Positions 8,278 to 16,248 of a stretch of 64,000 nucleotides of DNA are shown piece by piece. The stretch spans positions 310,001-374,000 of the forward strand of contig CBDDIR010000003.1 of assembly GCA_965229115.1 (NCBI GenBank). Direction: 5' to 3'. A program made the position numbers and the translations under genes. Every line of letters begins with the position of its first letter. Position 1 is the first letter of the stretch. A model generated the notes under the pieces. It had not been told where the DNA came from. It did not search any database and saw only the letters and a program-made list of their open reading frames with translations. The DNA comes from UBA7672 sp965229115 (GTDB lineage Bacteria > Pseudomonadota > Alphaproteobacteria > Caulobacterales > Hyphomonadaceae).

Positions 8278-8856
8278 ATGTTTTTGGCGGACGCAGAGGC
8301 AGGTGCGGCGACGGAAGATCGCCGATTTGCCTTGAAACGCGCAACAAACGAGGCGCACGAGCGCGTCGAGAGTGTCGTGCGCGACGCCGGCATGTTTGAG
8401 ACACGGGATGGTTTCCGCCGCTACCTGGCGGCCACCTACGAGATGCGGGCGCGGTTCGAGCGGCTGCTGGACCGGAACAATGCAGGGCGCGTGTGGGCTG
8501 ACTATCCTTCCCGGAAGATCGCGGGACTGGTCGCGCAAGACATAGCGGATCTAGGGGGCATTGCTCAGGACCCGGATCAAGCTGAAGAGAAAAGCTGCTC
8601 CGCCGGGGAACTTCTTGGCGTGATGTACGTTCTTGAAGGTTCTTCCTTGGGGGCAAGGATACTTGTGAAGTCGGTCGCCGATATGGGGCTTTCTGAAAGC
8701 TATGGAGCGCGCCACCTGTTCAAGCAGGCGGAAGATCGCGGCGCCTGGCGCAGCTTTATCGCCGCCATGTCCGCCAGCCCTGAAGCGCCGTGCCATGAGA
8801 CGGCCCGCGCCACGTTCGATGCATTTGCCGCCGCCTATCGCAAAGCGGGCGCCTGA
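8278..8856 (+). CDS. bphO: Heme oxygenase (phytochrome-linked)
   Basis: Opens heme to biliverdin IX-alpha, the chromophore of the adjacent bacteriophytochrome. The product is 192 residues, normal for bacterial enzymes. RRFALKRATNEAHERVE near the N-terminus carries the proximal heme ligand His27, and GVMYVLEGSSLGARIL near residue 120 is the distal-helix glycine motif. The start at 8278 is preceded by CAGGACC; longer in-frame extensions read through the promoter region and lack homology. The stop overlaps the bphP start (TGATG), so the genes are translationally coupled. Confidence 0.93.
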   Translation: MFLADAEAGAATEDRRFALKRATNEAHERVESVVRDAGMFETRDGFRRYLAATYEMRARFERLLDRNNAGRVWADYPSRKIAGLVAQDIADLGGIAQDPDQAEEKSCSAGELLGVMYVLEGSSLGARILVKSVADMGLSESYGARHLFKQAEDRGAWRSFIAAMSASPEAPCHETARATFDAFAAAYRKAGA

Positions 8857-11435
8857 TGAGCGCAAAGCGCACAACCGACGAGCCGCAATTCGGTAGCGCC
8901 GACCTGACCAACTGCGACCGCGAGCCGATCCATATCCCGGGCTCGATCCAGCCGCATGGCGCGATGCTGATCTATGATACCGAGACGCAGAGCGTGACGC
9001 ATGCTTCGGTGAACGCTAGAGAGATGCTGGGCATTCAGGGCGCCGTTGTAGGTGGCGCGCTGCGCGACTTGCTGGGTCCTGACGCGGCTCACGCGATCGG
9101 CAACGCCGTTGCAAAGTCAGTTGCGCCGGCAGCGCCCGGCCTGCTGTTCGGACAGAAGGTTGATGGCTCGGACAAGTGCTTCGATATAGCGGCGCACACT
9201 TATCTGGGGCGCACCTTCGTCGAGTTTCAGGAGACGGCTGAGGGCGCAGACGCTTACGGCCCGCTTGAGCTGACGCGCGCGCTGGTACGGCGCCTGGCCG
9301 ACGAGAAGAACGTTCCGCGACTGGCTGCCTCTGCTGCGCGCATGGTGCAGCTGATGGTCGGCTATGACCGCGTGATGATCTACAAGCTGCTGCACAACGG
9401 CGCCGGCCGCGTGATCGCGGAGCACAAGCGCGCCGATCTCGGCAGCTTCCTCAACCAGCATTTCCCGGCTTCCGATATTCCAGTGCAGGCGCGCGAACTC
9501 TACAAGCGCAACTGGATCCGCATGATCTCGGATGTGCGCTACACGCCGCAGCAAGTGCTGCCCGCAATCCCGCAGAGCGAAAAGCCGCTCGACATGAGCT
9601 ATGCTCAGCTGCGTTCGGTGTCGCCGGTGCATTGCGAGTACCTGCAGAACATGGGCGTTGGCGCCTCGATGTCGATCTCGATCATGGTCGAAGGCGAACT
9701 CTGGGGGCTGATCGCCTGCCACCACTACTCTCCCAAGGCCGTGTCGCTGCCGCTGCGCGTTGGCGCGGAATTGTTCGGCCAGTATTTCTCGCTGCAAGTC
9801 GAGACGCTGGAGCGGCGTGAGCGGTTTGATGTCGCTAACAAGGCGCGTACGCGTCTGGACCGGATCGTGGCGGAGTTGCCGCCGGAAGAAGAGCTGCACG
9901 AGTCGCTGAGCTCGCGGATCAAGGACATCGCGCAACTTATTCCGTGCGATGGCGCCGCGCTTTGGATCAACCGCGCGTGGATCACGACGGGCGCCGTGCC
10001 GCATGAGGGCGTTATCAAGCCCATGGCGGTGCTGCTGGATCGTGAAACGCAGGGCGAGGTGTGGGCGACCAATCAGATCGCCAAGTTCATTCCGGAAGCT
10101 GCCGACCAAGTCGAGACGGTGGCCGGCATGCTTGCGGTGCCGATCTCGCACAGCCCGCGCGATTACCTGTTGTTCTTCCGCTCGGAAGAGAGCCGCTACA
10201 TCGATTGGGGCGGTGAGCCGGTCAAGCAGGTTGGCCCGTTGGGCGATCGCCTGACGCCGCGCAAGAGCTTCGATCTGTGGCGCGAGGAAGTGCGTGGGCA
10301 ATCGACGCCGTGGACCGAGTCCGATGTGGCGATTGCGGATGCCGTGCAGAACTATCTGCGCGACGTCGTGTTGCGCCACACGGAAGCGACTGCTGAAGAG
10401 AAGAAGCGCACTGAGGTTCGCCGGAAGCTGGTGAACGAAGAGCTGAACCACCGGGTGAAGAACATCCTGGCGCTGACCAAATCGATCGTAGAGCAGTCGC
10501 GCTCGGGCGTCAGCGACGTGAAGTCCTATGCGGACGCCGTGTCGGGTCGCCTTCAAGCGTTGGCGTTTGCGCACGACCAGATCAGCCGCGAGCGTGGCGG
10601 CGGTGATGTCCGGCGCCTGCTGGAATCCGAACTCGCTGCCTATGGCGGCGCGACGGGGCAGGGCCGCACCGAACTGGAAGGTCCGTCGGTGCGACTTGAA
10701 TCGCGGGCTTACTCGTCGCTGGCGCTGGTTGCGCACGAACTGGCGACGAACGCCGCCAAGTACGGTGCGCTTTCCAATGCGACCGGGGTGGTGACGCTGC
10801 GGTGGTCCATCCTGCCGAACGGAGATCTGGAGCTTTCCTGGGGCGAGAGCCTGGGGCCGACCGTTGTTGCGCCCAAGCGCAGCGGGTTCGGGTCGACGCT
10901 GATCGGTCGCGTCATTCCGTTCGATCTCGGCGGCAAGGCCGGCGTGGATTATCCGCCAGAAGGCGTGCAGGCGCGCTTTGTCATTCCGTCCAAGTACGTG
11001 CTGGCGACCGGGGAAGATGAATCATCGTTGGCATCGGTTGCGTCGGAAGGCGTCGTACGTGCAAATCTTGCCGGCCTGCGTGTTCTGCTGGTCGAGGACC
11101 AGGTGTTGATTGCGCTCGATGCCGAAAACAGCCTCAAGCTGCTTGGCGCCGCGCAAGTGGTGATCGCCCCCTCAGCCGAGCAGGCGATGAAGGCGATCAA
11201 TCAAGCCAAGCCGGATATTGCCGTGCTGGACGTGAACCTTGGCGATCACACGTCGACGCCGATCGCGGAGGCGCTGCGCAATCTGGGCGTGCCGTTCATG
11301 TTCGCAACGGGCTATGGCGACACGATGATGCTGCCGGACTCGATGAAGACCGTGCCGATCGTGCGGAAGCCATACGCCGGCTCCGCGCTTGAGGAGGCTG
11401 TCGCCACCCTCCTCGAAACGCGCGCCGGCGCTTAA
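8856..11435 (+). CDS. bphP: Bacteriophytochrome HWE histidine kinase with fused receiver
   Basis: A red/far-red photoreceptor kinase of 859 residues. Order: PAS (about 15-125) with chromophore-binding Cys20 in LTNCDREPIHIPGSIQPHG; GAF (140-315) with PASDIP at 204-209; PHY (330-505) with the tongue motif PRKSF at 468-472; HWE-type kinase (520-712) with phosphoacceptor His532 in NEELNHRVKNILAL, N-box HELATNAAKYGAL and WGE at 662-664; and a C-terminal receiver (741-859) with phosphoacceptor Asp792 and conserved Lys838. It needs biliverdin from the upstream oxygenase. No separate output regulator is adjacent, so the phosphorelay partner lies elsewhere. Confidence 0.96.
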   Translation: MSAKRTTDEPQFGSADLTNCDREPIHIPGSIQPHGAMLIYDTETQSVTHASVNAREMLGIQGAVVGGALRDLLGPDAAHAIGNAVAKSVAPAAPGLLFGQKVDGSDKCFDIAAHTYLGRTFVEFQETAEGADAYGPLELTRALVRRLADEKNVPRLAASAARMVQLMVGYDRVMIYKLLHNGAGRVIAEHKRADLGSFLNQHFPASDIPVQARELYKRNWIRMISDVRYTPQQVLPAIPQSEKPLDMSYAQLRSVSPVHCEYLQNMGVGASMSISIMVEGELWGLIACHHYSPKAVSLPLRVGAELFGQYFSLQVETLERRERFDVANKARTRLDRIVAELPPEEELHESLSSRIKDIAQLIPCDGAALWINRAWITTGAVPHEGVIKPMAVLLDRETQGEVWATNQIAKFIPEAADQVETVAGMLAVPISHSPRDYLLFFRSEESRYIDWGGEPVKQVGPLGDRLTPRKSFDLWREEVRGQSTPWTESDVAIADAVQNYLRDVVLRHTEATAEEKKRTEVRRKLVNEELNHRVKNILALTKSIVEQSRSGVSDVKSYADAVSGRLQALAFAHDQISRERGGGDVRRLLESELAAYGGATGQGRTELEGPSVRLESRAYSSLALVAHELATNAAKYGALSNATGVVTLRWSILPNGDLELSWGESLGPTVVAPKRSGFGSTLIGRVIPFDLGGKAGVDYPPEGVQARFVIPSKYVLATGEDESSLASVASEGVVRANLAGLRVLLVEDQVLIALDAENSLKLLGAAQVVIAPSAEQAMKAINQAKPDIAVLDVNLGDHTSTPIAEALRNLGVPFMFATGYGDTMMLPDSMKTVPIVRKPYAGSALEEAVATLLETRAGA

Positions 11436-11439
11436 GGCG

Positions 11440-11964
11440 TTACTGCACGTTCACCGTGATCTTCTGGGACATGATGTGCGTGGGCTTGTGAAGCTCATGG
11501 TTCATGTCGCCGAACGCGAGCTGGAGTGTATGCTGACCAGGTCCGAGCTGCAGCACGACTTCCGTCTGGCCGCCGCCGAAGTGCATGTGTTGCTGGTCAT
11601 TCGGGATGGCGAACTGCATTTCTTCCGCTGACAGTTCGGTGTCGATCAGCAGGTGGTGGTGGCCGGTGTTCGGCTTGTCGACCAGCGCTGGCGCAACGCC
11701 GATGCCGTAAGCGCCGAACACGACGCGGAAGGACTGCGGCACGGTCATGCCATCGCGCAGGTTGACGAAATAGACGGCCGGGCCGGCGTCGCCGTGTAGG
11801 GCGACCGCGTCGGCATCGCGTTTGGCGAGGGCTTCGGCGACGGCGGTTTCGGTTGTGGCTGCGGCAGCCGCCGGATCAGCGGCGGGAGCGGCCGGCGTGC
11901 TTTCACCGCAGGCGGCAAGAGTGAGCGCGAGTGTCGACGCGGCGATCAGGCTGGCGAGGCGCAT
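11440..11964 (-). CDS. DUF4399 lipoprotein
   Basis: A 174-residue lipoprotein with signal MRLASLIAASTLALTLAAC and an Ala-rich linker. Residues ~65-174 match DUF4399: 'VYFVNLRDGMTVPQSFRV', 'KPNTGHHHLLID', 'HMHFGGGQTE' and 'PGQHTLQLAFGD'. The clustered histidines (HHH, HMH) suggest metal binding; this is inference. The start at 11964 has AAGGAG upstream; an upstream extension to 12051 is not supported. It is convergent with bphP, whose stop is only 4 bp away. Confidence 0.88.
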   Translation of the reverse strand: MRLASLIAASTLALTLAACGESTPAAPAADPAAAAATTETAVAEALAKRDADAVALHGDAGPAVYFVNLRDGMTVPQSFRVVFGAYGIGVAPALVDKPNTGHHHLLIDTELSAEEMQFAIPNDQQHMHFGGGQTEVVLQLGPGQHTLQLAFGDMNHELHKPTHIMSQKITVNVQ

Positions 11965-12054
11965 GGTGGTTCTCCTTGGGTCCGCCGGCAGGCATAGCAC
12001 GGTCCCGGCGAGTGGCGAGGGGGCGGCGAGGGCGCGCGGATCACGCCGCATAGA

Positions 12055-13557
12055 TCATCCGTGATGCCGCCATTCGGGCAAGCCATCGCTGCCCGTCGTG
12101 ACCGTGCCTGTGGCTCCGACCGGGAAACTCTCCGGTGCTGTTAGGCGCGCGATCTCATCCGGTTCAGACGAGCGTGCGACGGTGCGGGCGCCCGCTGCTG
12201 TTTTCGCAAGCACGACGGCATGCGTGGCTTTTCCTTCGTGATCGTACACCACGGTGAAAGTCTCGAGCGTTGCTTTGCCGTTGGGCGTTTCATCAATCGG
12301 ATAAGCGTCGCCGAGCAGGGGCGTGGCGAGCTCCTGGACGCGGGCGTCGATCGTGATGTCGTCGCCTGACGGTTCGCGGCTGAGGATCAGTCCGTAGTGC
12401 TTGGTGACGAACTCGCCCTGCCCGTAGAGCAGGCCGGTCTGCGCATCTTCCCTTATACGGCGTACCATCGCGCAGGCGGCATGGGTCATGTGGTTGTTCA
12501 GAGGCGCTCCGAAGAAGCTGAGGCCGCCGGTGACTGTTGGTTCGGCTGAGGCTGGCAAGTTCAGCGTGCGCCGCGCCAGCTTCGGCACGATGGGGAAGCA
12601 GGAATAGAGTTCCAGCGCATCGAAGCCCGCGTGGCCATTGCGCGCGTGCTGCTTCGCCAGAGTCTCCAGCACGGCCTGCTGGGCTGCGCTGTGCGTGTAA
12701 TCGGTGCGGGCAAGCCAGTCGCGGCGCTCGTTCGCGAATGCTCCGAGGCCGACATAGACGAGCTGGCTTTCTGGAGTGCCGGCTGCGCGCGCCTTGGCGA
12801 GCGAGGTGACGATGACGGCCGCGCCCTGATTCACATTCGGATTGGCGACCATGCGCTTGGTGTAGGGCCACGAGATCAGACGGTTATCAGCCGTGGGCGT
12901 GGTGACTTCGTCCGACGTGAGCGCCTTCGGCAGCCATGCGTAGGGGTTACGCGCAGCCACCTTGGAGTATGCTGACCAGGTCTCGCCTGTTTCGCGCTGC
13001 GCTTCCGCCGGCGTCTGGCCCCACGAGTGCGCGGCCCCGATCTCGTAGAACGGATAGACGTTCACGGGCCATGCGACCTCCATCCTGATCGCAAGCGGGT
13101 GCACGTAGTCTGCAGCGCGTTTGAAGCGTGGCGCCTGCGTGGCGTAGGGCGTCCACGGCAGGTCTGCGTTCGCGCGCTTGGCGTTGTTCACCGCATACTG
13201 CGCCTCGGCGCCGACGATCAGCGCCACCGAGCTCGTGCCCCGCGCGATGCGCTGGGCGGCTTCGTGGAGGAAGCGGATCGGGCTCTCGCCGCCGACATCG
13301 CCGTAGATCGCACGGGCAGGCTGCACGCCAAGGCGCTCGCACAATTGCGCCGTAGGGTTCTCGTAGCGCCAGCTGACAAGCCCCACGATGTCGAGCGAGT
13401 CGATCTGGCTCAGAAGCCCCCGCGCTTCGGCATTGGTGCGGCGAGCGGCTTCCGCCATCAATGCGAGCGGTTCGAACGCAGGCCCGAAATCCTTCGATCT
13501 TTCGGTGATCTCCCCAACGCCGACGATGACTGGAATCTGATCAGGGGACAGGGTCAT
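12055..13557 (-). CDS. Thiolase-like protein (acetyl-CoA acetyltransferase family, TLP1 type)
   Basis: A 500-residue protein of the thiolase superfamily. The N-terminal 'IPVIVGVGEI' and the middle 'NVNQGAAVIVTSLAKAR' and 'NHMTHAACAMVRRI' fit the thiolase fold. The extra C-terminal ~120 residues ('TFTVVYDHEGKATHAVVLAK') resemble the OB-like domain of mycobacterial thiolase-like protein 1. Members often lack the full catalytic Cys/His set. Here the usual nucleophile position after GDVGG holds Glu-Ser rather than Cys, so thiolytic activity is doubtful. It probably binds CoA esters in lipid metabolism. Confidence 0.85.
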   Translation of the reverse strand: MTLSPDQIPVIVGVGEITERSKDFGPAFEPLALMAEAARRTNAEARGLLSQIDSLDIVGLVSWRYENPTAQLCERLGVQPARAIYGDVGGESPIRFLHEAAQRIARGTSSVALIVGAEAQYAVNNAKRANADLPWTPYATQAPRFKRAADYVHPLAIRMEVAWPVNVYPFYEIGAAHSWGQTPAEAQRETGETWSAYSKVAARNPYAWLPKALTSDEVTTPTADNRLISWPYTKRMVANPNVNQGAAVIVTSLAKARAAGTPESQLVYVGLGAFANERRDWLARTDYTHSAAQQAVLETLAKQHARNGHAGFDALELYSCFPIVPKLARRTLNLPASAEPTVTGGLSFFGAPLNNHMTHAACAMVRRIREDAQTGLLYGQGEFVTKHYGLILSREPSGDDITIDARVQELATPLLGDAYPIDETPNGKATLETFTVVYDHEGKATHAVVLAKTAAGARTVARSSEPDEIARLTAPESFPVGATGTVTTGSDGLPEWRHHG

Positions 13558-13648
13558 AGCCGATCAAAAGCCCAATCGTTGCCGACAATCAATAACGGTG
13601 TTGGAGCGAATGCCTTGCCCGGGCGGGGCGTCATGCTAGCCATTGCCG

Positions 13649-14617
13649 ATGTACCGGTTCGCGATCTTCATTGCGGTTTGCATGGCCTGCTTGCCCGCCA
13701 GCGCGCAGGAAGCTGGCAAGTCGTTGCGTACCCCCTTCGGCGCGCCGGATCTGCAGGGCGTCTGGTCCACGCTTACCGCAACGCCTCTTGAGCGTCCGGC
13801 TGCCTTCGATGGTCCGACCACTACGGAGGACAAGGCCGCCGCTTTCGTGGTCGCCAGCGAGAAGGCGTTTCTTTCGGATACCAGCGACGGCATCGGCGCG
13901 CGCGATTCCGAGTGGTGGGAATTCAGCAAGGAGATGACCCGCATCAACGGTCAGATCCGCACGTCTCTCATCGTCGACCCGCCCAGCGGGAAGATGCCGT
14001 ACAGCGACGCGGGCAGGGCGAAGCTGCGCGCGCTGCAGGGGGCGGTGCTGGCTGATTTCAACGGGCCGGAATCGCGGCCGGCGACCGAGCGCTGCCTTGC
14101 GGGCGGGTCTGGCGCAACGGGCGCTCCGATGTTCGTGCCACGCTACAATGCAAACTATCAGATCGTGCAGACGAAGGATTATCTCGTCATCTCGATGGAG
14201 CAGAACCGCGAGGTACGGATCGTGCGCCTCAATGGCGCGCCGCACCTGCCGGAGAACATGCGCCGCTGGATGGGCGATTCCATCGGCTGGTGGGATGGCG
14301 AGACGCTGGTGGTGGAAACCATCAACTTTGTTCCCGGCGACGCCTTCAAGCCGGCCTCTCCATTGCTCGTCTCGCACAACGCCAAGGTGACCGAGCGTTT
14401 CACGCGCCTGTCCGCCGGGGAGATTCTCTACGCTTACACGGTCGAGGATCCCGAAACCTTCACGCAGACCTGGCGCGCGGAAATGGTTCTCACGGCTACG
14501 GGCCATCAGATCATCGAGTATGCCTGCCACGAGGCAAATTACTCGATGACGGGCATGCTCGCGGGTGGCCGGGTCAAGGAAGCGGCCAAGCTGGTGGTAG
14601 CGCAGCCCAAGCGCTAG
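13649..14617 (+). CDS. Secreted protein of unknown function
   Basis: A 322-residue protein with a signal peptide (MYRFAIFIAVCMACLPASAQ, cleavage after SAQ). The mature part begins with 'PDLQGVWS', a motif of a large uncharacterised family common in proteobacteria and acidobacteria, and contains a Trp-rich 'RRWMGDSIGWWDGETLVVET' region near 210-230 that looks beta-rich. Function is unknown. A TTG at 13643 is an alternative start. It is divergent from the thiolase-like gene and ends 100 bp before the recA promoter. Confidence 0.75.
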   Translation: MYRFAIFIAVCMACLPASAQEAGKSLRTPFGAPDLQGVWSTLTATPLERPAAFDGPTTTEDKAAAFVVASEKAFLSDTSDGIGARDSEWWEFSKEMTRINGQIRTSLIVDPPSGKMPYSDAGRAKLRALQGAVLADFNGPESRPATERCLAGGSGATGAPMFVPRYNANYQIVQTKDYLVISMEQNREVRIVRLNGAPHLPENMRRWMGDSIGWWDGETLVVETINFVPGDAFKPASPLLVSHNAKVTERFTRLSAGEILYAYTVEDPETFTQTWRAEMVLTATGHQIIEYACHEANYSMTGMLAGGRVKEAAKLVVAQPKR

Positions 14618-14618
14618 T

Positions 14619-14653
14619 GGCCCAAACAAGCTGCTGACCCCACCCTTTGGGCC
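14619..14653. terminator. Weak stem-loop after the secreted-protein gene
   Basis: GGCCCAAA (14619-14626) and TTTGGGCC (14646-14653) are 8-bp perfect inverted arms around a 19-base loop, starting 2 bp after the stop at 14617. There is no T-run, so an intrinsic terminator is only possible. Confidence 0.3.
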
Positions 14654-14680
14654 TCCGGAAATACTACAGCCTGTTCTCAT

Positions 14681-14717
14681 TTTCTCGCTTTGTTCACGAG
14701 AACATTTGTAGTACATA
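14681..14717 (+). promoter_or_regulatory. recA promoter with LexA (SOS) box
   Basis: TTTC (14681-14684), seven bases, then GTTC (14692-14695) is one mismatch from the alphaproteobacterial LexA box GTTC-N7-GTTC. TTGTTC (14690-14695) serves as a -35 and TACATA (14712-14717) as a -10, 16 bp apart, so LexA would cover the -35. A further GAAC at 14700-14703 makes GTTC-N4-GAAC, a second symmetric arrangement. Confidence 0.7.
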
Positions 14718-14787
14718 AATGCCAACACGGGCTGGGAATCGCGGCATTTGCCGCCTTCCAGCCAGCATGGCAGATGTGGAGATGAAC

Positions 14788-15912
14788 ATGGCGGGCGCCG
14801 CTCTGAAGCTGGTGGAAGAAAAAGGCATGGATAAGCAAAAAGCGCTGGAAACGGCGCTTGGCCAGATCGAGCGCAACTTCGGCAAGGGCTCGATCATGCG
14901 CCTGGGCAAGAACCAGGCGATGGATATCGAAGCGCTGTCGACGGGCTCGCTGAGCCTCGACGTCGCCCTCGGCATTGGCGGCCTGCCGAAAGGCCGGATC
15001 ATCGAGGTCTATGGTCCGGAAAGTTCGGGCAAGACCACGCTGGCGCTGCACGTGCTGGCTGAAGCCCAGAAGAATGGCGGCGTTGGCGCATTCATCGACG
15101 CGGAACACGCGCTCGATCCGATCTATGCCGGCAAGCTCGGCGTCGATCTCGACGACCTGCTGGTCTCGCAGCCGGATGCTGGCGAACAGGCGCTTGAAAT
15201 CGCCGATACGCTGGTCCGTTCGGGCGCGATCGACGTGCTGGTGATCGACTCGGTTGCGGCGCTGACGCCGCGCGCCGAACTCGAAGGCGAAATGGGCGAC
15301 TCGCTGCCGGGCCTGCAAGCCCGCCTGATGAGCCAGGCCCTGCGCAAGATCACGGCTTCGGTCTCCAAATCGAAGACGATGGTGATCTTCATCAACCAGA
15401 TCCGCATGAAGATCGGCGTGATGTACGGCTCGCCGGAAACCACGACGGGCGGTAACGCGCTGAAATTCTACTCGTCTGTCCGCCTCGACATCCGTCGTAT
15501 CGGCCAGATCAAGGAGCGCGATGAAGTCATCGGCAACCAGACGCGCGTGAAGGTGGTCAAGAACAAAGTCGCCCCGCCGTTCCGTCAGGTCGAATTCGAC
15601 ATCATCTACGGTGAAGGCATCTCTAAGACGGGCGAGCTGATCGACCTCGGCGTGAAGGCCAACATCATCGAGAAGTCGGGTTCGTGGTTCTCCTACGGCT
15701 CGCAACGGATCGGTCAGGGCCGCGAAAATGCGCGCAAGTTCCTGAAGGATAACCCGGCGACGGCCGCGGAGATCGAGGACGCAATCCGCAGAAGCTCCGG
15801 CATCATTGGCGAGAACATGCTTTCGCTGGAGCCGGGCGACGATAACAGCGACGGCGAGGATGATGGTGATACGCCGGTGGCTACGACCAAGGCCTCCAAA
15901 AAGGGCGGCTAG
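14788..15912 (+). CDS. recA: Recombinase RecA
   Basis: ATP-dependent strand-exchange protein and co-protease for LexA cleavage. The 374-residue product has the Walker A GPESSGKTT, the RecA signature ALKFYSSVRLDIRR and a typical acidic C-terminal tail (PGDDNSDGEDDGD) followed by a lysine-rich end. The start at 14788 (MAGAALKLVEEKG) has GGAG six bases upstream and matches the usual RecA N-terminus; the in-frame ATG at 14719 lies 2 bp past the predicted -10 and cannot be the usual start. It is probably SOS-regulated through the box at 14681-14695. Confidence 0.97.
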   Translation: MAGAALKLVEEKGMDKQKALETALGQIERNFGKGSIMRLGKNQAMDIEALSTGSLSLDVALGIGGLPKGRIIEVYGPESSGKTTLALHVLAEAQKNGGVGAFIDAEHALDPIYAGKLGVDLDDLLVSQPDAGEQALEIADTLVRSGAIDVLVIDSVAALTPRAELEGEMGDSLPGLQARLMSQALRKITASVSKSKTMVIFINQIRMKIGVMYGSPETTTGGNALKFYSSVRLDIRRIGQIKERDEVIGNQTRVKVVKNKVAPPFRQVEFDIIYGEGISKTGELIDLGVKANIIEKSGSWFSYGSQRIGQGRENARKFLKDNPATAAEIEDAIRRSSGIIGENMLSLEPGDDNSDGEDDGDTPVATTKASKKGG

Positions 15913-15983
15913 CCGCTGGTTGAACTGAGGTCTCGACACCGGGTTCGCAGCCGGTCCGGGACTGGCACATGGCAGTGCAGGGA

Positions 15984-16020
15984 GACGCCGGTCCGATCGA
16001 CCGGCGTCTTCTGCGTTTTT
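15984..16020 (+). terminator. recA rho-independent terminator
   Basis: GACGCCGGTC (15984-15993) and GACCGGCGTC (15999-16008) form a perfect 10-bp stem with a 5-base loop. A T-rich stretch ends in TTTTT at 16016-16020. It lies 70 bp after the recA stop. Confidence 0.85.
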
Positions 16021-16248
16021 GGTGAGGTTTTCCGCGGTTGCTCCGGGTGAGATTTCGCGGTTTTTCGTGGTTTGCGGGCCGGTTCCAAAGCGCCGCCCGG
16101 CGTTGCGTGTGGCGGGGGCGGGCTTTATACCGCCCCATGGTTCCGAGCCGGGCTGGGATGGCTGGTGCAGGGACCTTACATAACCGGCCATGGGGATGCG
16201 GCCGCCTGACGAAGGCGGATCGGTCAACATGACCCCAGGAGCCTGCCG
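16021..16248 (+). promoter_or_regulatory. alaS upstream region
   Basis: A 228-bp GC-rich leader with no supported gene. It contains a 7-bp inverted repeat, GGGGCGG (16115-16121) and CCGCCCC (16130-16136), around GCTTTATA, whose centre could be a -10 element, and a purine-rich AGGAG ribosome site 8 bp before the alaS ATG. I see no T-box-like or tRNA-like structure. Confidence 0.35.

Noticed and set aside
8856..11435. Antisense frames opposite the phytochrome gene
   Set aside because: They lack ribosome sites and family motifs, and the plus-strand product is a complete, well-matched bacteriophytochrome.
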